From Flavimaribacter sediminis (GTDB taxonomy: Bacteria > Pseudomonadota > Alphaproteobacteria > Rhizobiales > Rhizobiaceae): a stretch of 64,000 nucleotides of DNA. The stretch covers positions 806,001-870,000 of the forward strand of contig NZ_JAICBX010000001.1 of the NCBI RefSeq assembly GCF_019492055.1, written 5' to 3'. Each line of letters starts with the position of its first letter. The first letter of the stretch is position 1. Shown here piece after piece: positions 1-8,042 of this stretch. The translations under genes were made by a program, and so were the position numbers. The notes beneath the pieces were generated by a model that ran no database searches, was not told the DNA's origin, and saw nothing but the letters and a program-made list of their open reading frames with translations.

Positions 1-34
1 TTATCCGTCACCATGCAGTCCAGGAGGCGACGAC

Positions 35-1057
35 ATGCGGAAAAACACTTTTCTTCTTTCATCAATAGTAGCCGGCGTGTTTGCAGCCATGCTGTTCGAA
101 TCAGGCGTATCGGCTCAGGAGGATCCGCTGCCGTCGTGGAACGACGGGCCGAACAAGCAGGCTATCGTCGAATTCGTCGCGGCCGTGACGAAAGAAGGCG
201 GGCCGGACTTCGTGGAGCCGGGCGCACGCATCGCCACATTCGACAATGACGGCACGCTGTGGACCGAGCATCCGATATACACGCAGCTCGCCTTTGCGCT
301 CGACCAGGTCAAGGCAATGGCTCCCGACCATCCGGAATGGAAGGATGAAGAACCCTTCAAGTCCATTCTGGCTGAAGACATGAAGGGTGTGGCTGCTTCC
401 GGAAAGAAAGGTCTTACGGAAATCCTGGCTGTCACCCACGCCGGCATGTCCACCGCCGAATTCGAATCCACTGTGACGGACTGGTTTGCGACAGCCAAAC
501 ATCCACGTTTCGACAGACCCTATACCGAACTGGCCTACCAACCGATGCTGGATGTGCTGAACTATCTGCGCGCTAATGGTTTCAAGACCTTTATCGTATC
601 GGGCGGCGGCATCGAATTCATGCGGCCAATGACCGATGAAGTCTACGGCATTCCCGCCGAGCAGGTGGTCGGGTCGTCGATCAGGACGAAATTCGAGATG
701 CAGGACGGCAAGCCTGTCATCATGCGGCTGGCGGAGGTCAATTTCATCGACGACAAGGACGGCAAGCCGATCGGCATCAACCAGTATATCGGCAAACGTC
801 CGATCGCCTCCTTTGGCAATTCCGGCGGCGATCGCGAAATGCTGGAATGGACGGGCGCAGGCGACGGCAAGCGACTGATGATGCTCGTTTTCCATGACGA
901 CGCAAAGCGCGAATACGCCTACGGGCCTGCAGACGGCCAGCCGGACACGCATATCGGCGCGTTTCCCCAGTCGCTGATGGACGAAGCAAACGCGAGAGCC
1001 AACTGGCATGTGATCAGCATGAAGGACGACTGGAAACAGGTTTTCCCGTCCGAGTAA
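35..1057 (+). CDS. exported HAD-superfamily phosphatase
   Basis: The 340-residue product has an N-terminal signal peptide (about residues 1-27, ending VSAQ) and should act in the periplasm. HAD motifs are clear: motif I DNDGTLW at residues 70-76, with Asp70 as nucleophile and Asp72 as acid/base; motif II Ser189 in FIVSGGG; motif IV GNSGGDRE at 261-268. The long insert between motifs I and II is a helical cap. Family members hydrolyse phosphomonoesters; the substrate here is unknown. The ATG at 35 follows an AGGAGGCGA-like ribosome-binding site. An outer-membrane protein gene lies downstream beyond a hairpin, so the two may form one envelope module, though the link is only positional. Confidence 0.85.
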   Translation: MRKNTFLLSSIVAGVFAAMLFESGVSAQEDPLPSWNDGPNKQAIVEFVAAVTKEGGPDFVEPGARIATFDNDGTLWTEHPIYTQLAFALDQVKAMAPDHPEWKDEEPFKSILAEDMKGVAASGKKGLTEILAVTHAGMSTAEFESTVTDWFATAKHPRFDRPYTELAYQPMLDVLNYLRANGFKTFIVSGGGIEFMRPMTDEVYGIPAEQVVGSSIRTKFEMQDGKPVIMRLAEVNFIDDKDGKPIGINQYIGKRPIASFGNSGGDREMLEWTGAGDGKRLMMLVFHDDAKREYAYGPADGQPDTHIGAFPQSLMDEANARANWHVISMKDDWKQVFPSE

Positions 1058-1071
1058 TTCAGTTATGACGT

Positions 1072-1104
1072 AACCGCCGCCTGCTTATAAGCAGGGCGGC
1101 GGTT
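1072..1104 (+). terminator. hairpin after the HAD phosphatase gene
   Basis: A near-perfect inverted repeat pairs AACCGCCGC with GCGGCGGTT around the inner palindrome TGCTTATAAGCA. It lies 14 bases after the stop codon. Only three T residues follow, so it could be a weak intrinsic terminator or an intercistronic mRNA-stabilising hairpin. Confidence 0.55.
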
Positions 1105-1129
1105 TGCGCAAACCAAGGGGGTGCACGCC

Positions 1130-1957
1130 ATGGCGCCAATGCACAGATATGCAGCTCTTGCCGGTTTCTGGAAGCGGGCGGTTGTTTCGATTGGATTCCT
1201 TGCCTTTGTCGCGCCCGCCGCGGCGCAGGATGCGGACGCCGATCTCGCCAAGCAGTTGTCCAATCCGGTGGCGTCATTGATCAGCGTTCCATTCCAGTAC
1301 AACTGGAACCAAGGGTACGGCGATCAGGATGGAACGCAGAACCTGATCAATATCCAGCCGGTTATTCCGATCTCGATCAGCGACGACTGGAATTTGATCT
1401 CACGCACGATTCTTCCGGTGATCTGGCAGGACGACGTCGTGCCCGGCAGCAGTCAGGCGGGCATTGGCGATATTACCCAAAGCCTTTTCTTTTCTCCCAA
1501 GGAACCCTGGAACGGCATCATCTGGGGCGTTGGTCCGGTATTCTATCTTCCTACCGGCACGGACGACCTCTCGGCCGGAAAGTGGGGCGCAGGCCCGACC
1601 GCCGTCGTGCTTACGCAGAAAAACGGCTGGACGGTGGGCGCGCTCGCCAATCATATCTGGTCTTTCGCCGGGAAGGACGATGCAGCCGATATCAGTTCGA
1701 CATTCATGCAGCCGTTCCTGTCCTATACGACGCCTGACGCCTGGAGCTTCACCCTCAATACGGAATCGACCTACAATTGGGAAACGGACGAATGGTCTGT
1801 CCCTATCAATTTCATGGTCGCGAAACTGGTGAAGTTTGGCAAGCAGCCTGTGCAGTTTCAGGTGGGAGCGCGGTACTGGGCCGTAAGCCCCGACAATGGT
1901 CCGGAAGGGTGGGGCGCCCGCGCCGCTGTTACCTTCCTGTTCCCGGCCGGGCGCTGA
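1130..1957 (+). CDS. outer-membrane beta-barrel protein, MetA/neuromedin-U-like family
   Basis: The product (about 275 residues) begins with a signal peptide ending near AAAQD. The rest has alternating aromatic and polar strands with many Gly/Trp/Asn residues and ends in AAVTFLFPAGR, consistent with an outer-membrane beta-barrel. It resembles proteins annotated as transporter or neuromedin U in alphaproteobacteria. I chose the ATG at 1130 because AAGGGGG at 1114-1120 sits 9 bases upstream; the GTG at 1121 would abut the ribosome-binding site. The function is unknown. It follows the phosphatase gene on the same strand. Confidence 0.65.
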   Translation: MAPMHRYAALAGFWKRAVVSIGFLAFVAPAAAQDADADLAKQLSNPVASLISVPFQYNWNQGYGDQDGTQNLINIQPVIPISISDDWNLISRTILPVIWQDDVVPGSSQAGIGDITQSLFFSPKEPWNGIIWGVGPVFYLPTGTDDLSAGKWGAGPTAVVLTQKNGWTVGALANHIWSFAGKDDAADISSTFMQPFLSYTTPDAWSFTLNTESTYNWETDEWSVPINFMVAKLVKFGKQPVQFQVGARYWAVSPDNGPEGWGARAAVTFLFPAGR

Positions 1958-2224
1958 TTTTCAGTTCAGTCGTCCGTTATTGGTCCCCTAAAGAGACCGT
2001 GATGCACTATTTTCTTACGGCGTTATTCGGTCTGTGATCACGTTCGCGTAGTCGCCGGGGCTTATCGGTAAGCGCTTGTTACTTACCGCTATCGGACCGG
2101 GCGGGATATTCACCGATAACCGCTGCAGACGACGGCGCCAGGACGGACAAGCTCACAGCGCCGCCACGGGCCGCGGATAAAAGCTATGTATTCAAGCAAT
2201 TCATCTTTTTCCCAGCTCTCATTG
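1958..2224. other. intergenic region with a weak hairpin
   Basis: No coding signal is seen. CGGTAAG at 2066-2072 pairs with CTTACCG at 2082-2088. This could end transcription from the left, but no T tract follows. The region separates convergent genes. Confidence 0.3.
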
Positions 2225-3376
2225 TCACGGAATGTGCGCGGAAACAGATTTCAACATCGCGATCACCAATTGATCGAGATCGTCATTGACCGGAAGCGGC
2301 TCTGACGACTGACGAACAATTACTGTTTCGGAGCCGCGATCGATCCACAGGTCCTGACCATGGATGCCCACGCCGGCGAGCGCGCCGGTTCCGGTGTCGT
2401 ACCAGTAGTTGTGGTAGCTGCCGCCCGGAAACAGCGATCCCTGTTCGCCCGAGGCCCAGACATCGCGATCGCCGCCGGCCCACAATCGGTCAACGAATGG
2501 CGCCGGAACGATGGATCCGCCGCCAAGACGTACGAGTTCGCCCAGGCGCGCCAGATCGCGCGCGGTCATGGAAAGGCCTCCTGAAGAGCGAGGATTGCCG
2601 GCGCGGTCGACCGTGATGAAAGCGTCCGTAAAGGCGCCCATCGGCTTCCAGATCTCCTTCGACAGGAAGTCGGCAAAGCGTTCCCCGGCGGCCGCCTCCA
2701 CGACCAGACCGGCCATATCGGCGTTTGGAGAACGATAGGCGTGTCGCGCGCCGTGCGGATGACCGGCGCGCGGCAGCGAGCTCAGCAGTTCGCGAAGGGT
2801 CAACGTTGGATCATCCGGATTTTCCGGGTTCCAGAGCATTGCGCGGCGATAGCGGTCATAGTCGCTGGTCTTGTCGAGGTAGAGTTCTTCAAAATCGACT
2901 GCGACCGTCATGTTGAAGAGGTCCTGAATCAGAAGATCGCCATAGGCCGATCCTTCCGCGTCGGGAATATATTTCACCACCGGATCGCCGAAGGACAGCA
3001 GCCTCCGGCTTTCGAGAATGCCGGCAAGCAGAGCGGTGACCGATTTCGAAATCGAGAAAATGATATGCGGGCGAGCCGGGTCGCAGTGATCGGCGCACCA
3101 TTCCGCGATGATGTCGCCGCCGCGCATTATGACCAGGGCGTCGCTGTGGCTTTGCTCCAGAAATCGGGGCAGGGGGAGTGTTTCGCCGGCCTCGCCTTCA
3201 ATGGCGATTTCCGCGAAACTTCCAAGTGGGCGCTTTGGCGTTTCCTCGCGGCGGGCGCTCGCGATCGGCGCCGAGGGAACGAGTTCCGATACGTTCTGAA
3301 AAGACCATTTCGACCAGGGGCGGTTGCGCCAGTTTGAAAGGGTGACGTCAGCGCGTTGAAATCTTTCGGAGTGCAT
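2225..3376 (-). CDS. serine hydrolase, beta-lactamase class C / NylB-like
   Basis: From the ATG at 3376 the product has 383 residues and no signal peptide. The start is supported by GGAAAGG 6 bases upstream. Active-site motifs of the penicillin-binding fold are visible: Ser108-x-x-Lys111 in FSISKS and Tyr214 in HAYRSPN. A late GIHGQ segment fits the third motif. This cytosolic form matches 6-aminohexanoate-dimer hydrolases and related esterases or amidases better than secreted beta-lactamases, so a resistance role is not implied. The adjacent downstream aminotransferase on the same strand could process an omega-amino acid released by such an amidase, which is an inference from position. Confidence 0.75.
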   Translation of the reverse strand: MHSERFQRADVTLSNWRNRPWSKWSFQNVSELVPSAPIASARREETPKRPLGSFAEIAIEGEAGETLPLPRFLEQSHSDALVIMRGGDIIAEWCADHCDPARPHIIFSISKSVTALLAGILESRRLLSFGDPVVKYIPDAEGSAYGDLLIQDLFNMTVAVDFEELYLDKTSDYDRYRRAMLWNPENPDDPTLTLRELLSSLPRAGHPHGARHAYRSPNADMAGLVVEAAAGERFADFLSKEIWKPMGAFTDAFITVDRAGNPRSSGGLSMTARDLARLGELVRLGGGSIVPAPFVDRLWAGGDRDVWASGEQGSLFPGGSYHNYWYDTGTGALAGVGIHGQDLWIDRGSETVIVRQSSEPLPVNDDLDQLVIAMLKSVSAHIP

Positions 3377-3503
3377 GAATACCTTTCCGCCTATAAATCC
3401 GGCGCCCGGGTTGGCGCGCACGACATGATTTTGGCAGTCCATATTGCATCGAAGCTGGTAAGCGATCGCAGATTGTACAATCAATTGGCGAATTTCGTTT
3501 TTA

Positions 3504-4877
3504 TTACCCGAGCCTGGCCGCGACGTCGTCCAAAGCTCGGCTCAACCTTTCGCAGGCCATGTCCACGTGCTCTCGGCCCCAGATCAGGGGAGGCGAGAGA
3601 ATCATCGTGTCGCCGACCGAGCGCACCATCAGGCCGTTGGCGACGGCGTGGTCGCGCACCATTTCGCCGGCGGCTTGACCCGGATCGAAGCGCTCACGAG
3701 AGCCGTTGCCGCGGGCCAGTTCAACCGCGCCCATAAGCCCGATCGAGCGGGTTTCACCGACCATGGCATGCTTTCCGATCGTCTCGGCGAGAACCTTCGA
3801 GAAATAGGGCCCGGTATCGTTGGCGACGCGTTCGACCAGACCTTCCCGCTCGATGATGTCGAGATTGGCCAGCGCCACGGCGCAACACACCGGATGACCC
3901 GAATAGGTGTAGCCGTGGTAGAACTCGCCGCCTTTCTCGACCAGGGTCGAGGAAATGCGTTCGCCGACCAACAAAGCCGACAGTGGCTGGTAGCCGGACG
4001 TCAGCGCCTTGGCTGTGGTGATGGTGTCGGCCTCGACGCCATAGGTTTCGCAGCCAAACCATGCGCCGGTGCGGCCGTAGCCCGTGATTACCTCGTCGAT
4101 CATCAGAAGCACGTCGTATTTGCGGCAGACGCGCTGGATCTCCGGCCAGTAACTGGCAGGCGGGATCCTGACGCCGCCGGCGCCCATGACCGGTTCTCCG
4201 ATGAAAGCTGCGACCTTGTCTGCTCCGGCTTCCAGAATCGCGTCTTCCACCGCGCGGGCCGCCCTTAATCCGAAGTCGTGGTCGCTCTCTCCGGCGTGCG
4301 CGAATTCATAAGAATAGGGCGGCATGACATGGACGATGTTCGGCACTGCGCCGTGAAGCTGGCCATGCATGGCGGCCATGCCGCCAAGCGAAGCACCGGT
4401 GATGGAGGAGCCGTGGTAGGCGGTGTTTCGTGAAATGATGATGTTCTTTTCGGGTTTGCCCTCAAGCGACCAGTAGTGGCGCACAAGGCGCACCGCCGTG
4501 TCGTTGGCCTCCGATCCCGAGGAGCCGTAGAAAACCTGGTTCAATCCCTTTGGCGCGAGTTCAGCCAGTTTCGCCGCCAGGAGCACCGGCGTCGGCGTGG
4601 TGCAGCGAAAGAAGGAATTGTAGTAAGGCAGTTCCTTCATCTGTTCGTAGGCGGCTTTCGCGAGTTCATCGCGTCCGTAGCCTATGTTCACGCACCACAA
4701 ACCCGCCATGCCGTCGAGGATTTCGTTGCCGTCGCTGTCATAGATGAACGGGCCGTCCGCCCTGACGATCATGCGCGCACCGTCGCTCCGCAGTTGCTTG
4801 TGATCGGTGAAGGGGTGCAGGTGATGGGCGTTGTCGAGCGCCTGAAGCTGCTCGGTCGTGTAATTCTGATAACTCAC
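3504..4877 (-). CDS. class III PLP-dependent aminotransferase (omega-amino acid/polyamine:pyruvate type)
   Basis: The GTG at 4877 is preceded by AAGGA 6 bases upstream and gives 457 residues, the usual size of the family. Visible features are the phosphate-binding SGSEAND (120-126), Asp261 in LLMIDEVITGYGRTG contacting the PLP nitrogen, and Lys290 in TTAKALTSGYQP forming the Schiff base. The N-terminus, through the HHLHPFTDHK segment, is typical of the beta-alanine, putrescine and taurine:pyruvate aminotransferase group. The substrate is therefore probably an omega-amino acid or amine. It lies 127 bases upstream of the serine hydrolase gene on the same strand. Confidence 0.85.
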   Translation of the reverse strand: MSYQNYTTEQLQALDNAHHLHPFTDHKQLRSDGARMIVRADGPFIYDSDGNEILDGMAGLWCVNIGYGRDELAKAAYEQMKELPYYNSFFRCTTPTPVLLAAKLAELAPKGLNQVFYGSSGSEANDTAVRLVRHYWSLEGKPEKNIIISRNTAYHGSSITGASLGGMAAMHGQLHGAVPNIVHVMPPYSYEFAHAGESDHDFGLRAARAVEDAILEAGADKVAAFIGEPVMGAGGVRIPPASYWPEIQRVCRKYDVLLMIDEVITGYGRTGAWFGCETYGVEADTITTAKALTSGYQPLSALLVGERISSTLVEKGGEFYHGYTYSGHPVCCAVALANLDIIEREGLVERVANDTGPYFSKVLAETIGKHAMVGETRSIGLMGAVELARGNGSRERFDPGQAAGEMVRDHAVANGLMVRSVGDTMILSPPLIWGREHVDMACERLSRALDDVAARLG

Positions 4878-5616
4878 ATAACATCCTTTCCACATGGCTC
4901 TTTGCGTTGTTGCGCGGAGAGAGCGGCGGGGAATAGCCGTTGCGCGCGCACTGGCGCAGCAATTCGGCGTGGCAGGTTCGAGCTGAAGGCGACATTGCCC
5001 GGAGCGAAGCGCCAGACTGCCGGTTTCGCGGGGCATAATACATACGGTTTTCCAAGGCGCCAGTACCCTGTCTTGAACAGCCGCGCACTGTTCGAAGACA
5101 GGAACGCCATAAATCGACGTGATAGAAAAATCCTGATTGTATGATAGCATAATCCAAGGACTGGCGATCTATTTGGATTCTAATTTCCACTCAGAGGATT
5201 GTTTTTGGGTGTTTCAGAAAAAGTGTGCGGCTTCAGACTACAAATCAGGTTAACTCCGCGAAATACTTCATAATATTTTTGAGTAATGCATCTTTGGACT
5301 ACCCGCCCCGAAAGCAGAATCCGCCCGGAGATTGTTATGTGTCTTGTGACCGGTGCGTATGGAGATGATGACAAAGAGGACGACTGCGTCGCCCGTGCAG
5401 CGTTTGGCTGTGGTCACGTTGTATCAGACGTTGCCGACGACCTTCTCACTCATTCCACAGAAGACGTCGCATGCAAACCAGGCATCGGCGAGAACGCTGG
5501 CGGTAGTGGCTGCCGCGCATCCGGAATCCAGATTATCAAGCCGCTCGACCAGTCCTCCGAAATGGTGAATTGGCGTCATGGTTCGGCGCATGCGAATTCG
5601 AACGTCGCCGTCAGTC
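4878..5616. other. non-coding stretch between aminotransferase gene and IS21 end
   Basis: I see no convincing gene. Short open frames on both strands lack ribosome-binding sites and family resemblance. The A+T-rich part around 5130-5290 probably contains the promoter of the aminotransferase gene. The part next to the IS end may be remnant sequence, such as a 56-codon minus-strand frame near 5430-5590 that I do not recognise. Confidence 0.4.
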
Positions 5617-5622
5617 TGTTGA

Positions 5623-5667
5623 TTTTCACCGAGAAGTGACCCGGTGTTTTCACCGAGAAGTGACCCG
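5623..5667. repeat. tandem terminal repeats of the IS21-family element
   Basis: The 20-mer TTTTCACCGAGAAGTGACCC occurs at 5623-5642 and again at 5647-5666, a 24-base period. Multiple short direct repeats at the ends are the transposase (IstA) binding sites of IS21-family elements. Confidence 0.8.
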
Positions 5668-5733
5668 CCTTTTGTGCATGAAACGGCGGTTATGCCGTAG
5701 TCAAGATTTTGCTTTTCTCCCTTCCATTGCGGT

Positions 5734-6645
5734 TTAATTTGCAGTGCTGGTTTTGAAGCGGAAGCTTTCGTTTCCGGTTTCGGGAATGTGGCAGTGGTGG
5801 GTGAGCCGGTCGAGCAACGCGGTGGTCATCTTGGCGTCACCGAAGACGGAGGCCCATTCACTGAAGCTCAGGTTGGTGGTGATGATGACGCTGGTGCGCT
5901 CGTAGAGCCTGCTGAGGAGATGGAAGAGCAGAGCTCCGCCGGATGCACTGAACGGCAGGTATCCCAGTTCGTCGAGGATGACGAGATCGGAATGGACAAG
6001 CCGATTGGCGACCTGTCCCGCCTTGCCCTGAGCTTTTTCCTGTTCCAGTGCGTTGACGAGTTCGACGGTTGAGAAGAAGCGAACGCGCTTGCGGTGATGT
6101 TCGATGGCCTGGATTCCGAGGGCGGTTGCAAGGTGGGTCTTTCCGGTTCCGGGACCGCCGAGAAAGACTGCATTGTGAGCCTGCTCGATGAACTCGCAGC
6201 GATGGAGCTGACGCACGAGTGCCTCGTTGACTTCGCTGCTGTCAAAATCGAAGCCGTTCAGGTCCCTGTAGGCGGGAAAGCGCGCCGCCTTGAGCTGATA
6301 GGCCACCGACCTGACTTCCCGCTCCGCCGTTTCGGCCTTGAGCAGCTGGGACAGGATCGGGATGGCGGCCTCGAAGGCCGGAGAGCCCTGTTCGGTAAGT
6401 TCACTGACCGCTTGGGCCATGCCGTGCATCTCGACGGCAACGAGGACAGCCTGTTCTTCGTGATGCAGGACGAGCGCCAGGATATCCACCATCTCCTTGT
6501 CTCCACCGGGCTTGCCGAGCAGGCGCCGTTGCAAGGTTCTGAAGGCTTCAGGCAGTTCGGCGAAGGGCGCGCCATTGCGCAAGGTCCCGGGCTTGCGCTG
6601 GATGACGGCCAGATATTGCCGCCAGTCATAGACCGTTCTGCCGGG
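5734..6645 (-). pseudogene. istB: IstA C-terminal fragment fused in frame to IstB ATPase
   Basis: The last 230 or so residues are IstB, the AAA+ transposition helper. They show Walker [10 protein letters not shown] and Walker [11 protein letters not shown], and extend to the usual end in RFKTSTAN. In the same frame upstream, [15 protein letters not shown] and [11 protein letters not shown] are the C-terminal end of the IstA transposase, which runs straight into IstB at about ...AVEMHGMAQ. In complete elements these are separate genes. A deletion seems to have joined them and removed the rest of istA. The IstB part looks intact, but without IstA it has no transposase partner here. Confidence 0.75.
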
Positions 6646-6700
6646 CCGGTTATGGGAACGATTGATGATCCGCCAATGTTCGCAACGCTCGAGCCTTCCG

Positions 6701-6729
6701 CGCCGATGGCTTCTCCGAAGCCATCGGCG
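6701..6729 (-). terminator. hairpin after the type I secretion operon
   Basis: A 13-bp perfect stem with a 3-base loop (CCGATGGCTTC / GAAGCCATCGG plus two outer pairs) lies 9 bases beyond the stop codon of the HlyD-family gene. There is no T tract. It marks the left limit of native sequence next to the truncated IS. Confidence 0.5.
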
Positions 6730-6737
6730 AACCTGCG

Positions 6738-8042
6738 TTACTGTTCGCGAAAGGCGCGGGTGGCCTGGTCCATCAGTGGCTTGGTCAGGTAGCTGAACGC
6801 CGTGCGCGAGGGGCTTTTTATGAAGACCTCGACCGGCATGCCGGGAATGAGCTTGATCGGCTCCAGCTCTTTCAGCCGAGTTTTGTGTATTGTGATCTGG
6901 ATTGCGTAGAACTGCGCGCCGGTGCGCTGGTCTTCCTCGAGATCGGCGGAGATGCGCCGGACTGTCCCGCTGATTTCCGGCGTCTCGCGCTGATTGAAGG
7001 CTGAGAGGCGTATCAGCGCCTCCTGCCCGATATAGAGTTGATCGATATCGGCTGGCGATATCATGGACTGGGCGATCAGAGGCTCGTCCTGCGGCACGAT
7101 CTGCATGATGCTGTCGCCAGGTCCAATGACCCCTCCGACAGTGTGGATTGCCAATTGATGCACCATGCCGGCTTGCGGCGCGCGGATATCGACGCGGGAG
7201 AGCTGGTCCATGATGGCGACGCGACGCTCGCGGAACTCGATAGCCTTCAGGCGCAGGTCCGAAAGCTCCTGGTTGGCGTTGCTGCGCATCTCCTGATCGA
7301 TCTGAATGATCTGAAGCTCGGTCTCGGAAATCTTCCCCCTGGTCTGGGCGATCGACGCGATCAAACGATTGCGTTCACCCGACAGACGCGCTTCGTCCCT
7401 TTCAAGCACTTTAAGCCGCATCGTGGAGACGAGCTGCTTCTCGAAAAGGCTTCTCAGTCCGGCAAGTTCTTCGTTGATGAGCGCGATCTCGCGCGCCTTG
7501 GCTTCGACCTGGCCTTCGAGCCCGACAATCTCCTGCCTGAACTGGAGGACACGCTCCCTCAACTGCGATTTCTGACCGCTGCGGGCCTCGCGCCGCAGAT
7601 TGAAAAGGCGTGTTTCCCCGTCGATCAGCGTGCGGATGGCGGGTTTGTCCTTGCGCGCGGTGAGTTCATCGGAAAACACCAGGGTTTGCTGGCCGGCCTG
7701 CTCTGCGCCAAGGCGCGTCATGCGGGCGGCGGTTTCGTCGATGCTGTTGGTGACGATCGCCAGGTTCGCCTGTATCTGCGTGTCGTCAAGCCGGACCACG
7801 ACCTGCCCGGCGTGAACCATGTCGCCGTCCTCGACATGTATGGCGCCGACGACGCCACCCTGCGGATGCTGGACATTCTTGACGTTGGATCGGACGACCA
7901 GCGTGCCTGGCGCAATCACGGCGCCGGATATCTCGGCCGTAACCGCCCAGCCGCCAAGCCCGCCAATCAGAATGGCGCATATTCCGATGCCGACGATCAG
8001 ATGGCGCTTGACGGATTTTTCCACAGGGGATGACATCTTCAT
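6738..8042 (-). CDS. HlyD-family type I secretion periplasmic adaptor
   Basis: The 434-residue product has one N-terminal membrane segment (about residues 14-35, [17 protein letters not shown]). This is followed by a biotinyl-lipoyl-like half ([20 protein letters not shown]), a long coiled coil (about 110-290), the second lipoyl half ([13 protein letters not shown]) and the C-terminal beta-barrel with the conserved [11 protein letters not shown]. This is the membrane fusion protein layout of RTX/PrtE-type exporters. It would bridge the ABC transporter to an outer-membrane TolC channel. Its start overlaps the upstream ABC gene by 4 bases, so the two are co-translated. Confidence 0.9.
   Translation of the reverse strand: MKMSSPVEKSVKRHLIVGIGICAILIGGLGGWAVTAEISGAVIAPGTLVVRSNVKNVQHPQGGVVGAIHVEDGDMVHAGQVVVRLDDTQIQANLAIVTNSIDETAARMTRLGAEQAGQQTLVFSDELTARKDKPAIRTLIDGETRLFNLRREARSGQKSQLRERVLQFRQEIVGLEGQVEAKAREIALINEELAGLRSLFEKQLVSTMRLKVLERDEARLSGERNRLIASIAQTRGKISETELQIIQIDQEMRSNANQELSDLRLKAIEFRERRVAIMDQLSRVDIRAPQAGMVHQLAIHTVGGVIGPGDSIMQIVPQDEPLIAQSMISPADIDQLYIGQEALIRLSAFNQRETPEISGTVRRISADLEEDQRTGAQFYAIQITIHKTRLKELEPIKLIPGMPVEVFIKSPSRTAFSYLTKPLMDQATRAFREQ

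Larger units (their letters stand above)
5617..6660 (-). mobile_element. truncated IS21-family insertion sequence
   Basis: The istB-side end starts with TGTTGATTTTC at 5617 and carries two tandem terminal repeats, as is usual for IS21. Inside lie istB and only the C-terminal part of istA. The opposite end is missing: about 6660 the sequence passes into the hairpin that follows the HlyD-family gene. The element has lost most of istA and its left terminus, so it should not transpose on its own. The left boundary is approximate. Confidence 0.75.

Noticed and set aside
101-1009. Long minus-strand frame opposite the HAD phosphatase gene
   Set aside because: It is antisense to a gene with clear motifs and signal peptide, and its translation resembles no family.
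2741-3337. 198-codon plus-strand frame opposite the serine hydrolase gene
   Set aside because: The minus strand encodes the conserved Ser-x-x-Lys hydrolase over the same bases; the plus frame is a composition artefact.
2225-3376. Antibiotic-resistance beta-lactamase
   Set aside because: The protein has no signal peptide and resembles NylB-type hydrolases; the fold alone does not support resistance.
5286-5639. 117-codon plus-strand frame next to the IS21 end
   Set aside because: It lacks a ribosome-binding site and recognisable domains, and it runs into the IS terminal repeat.
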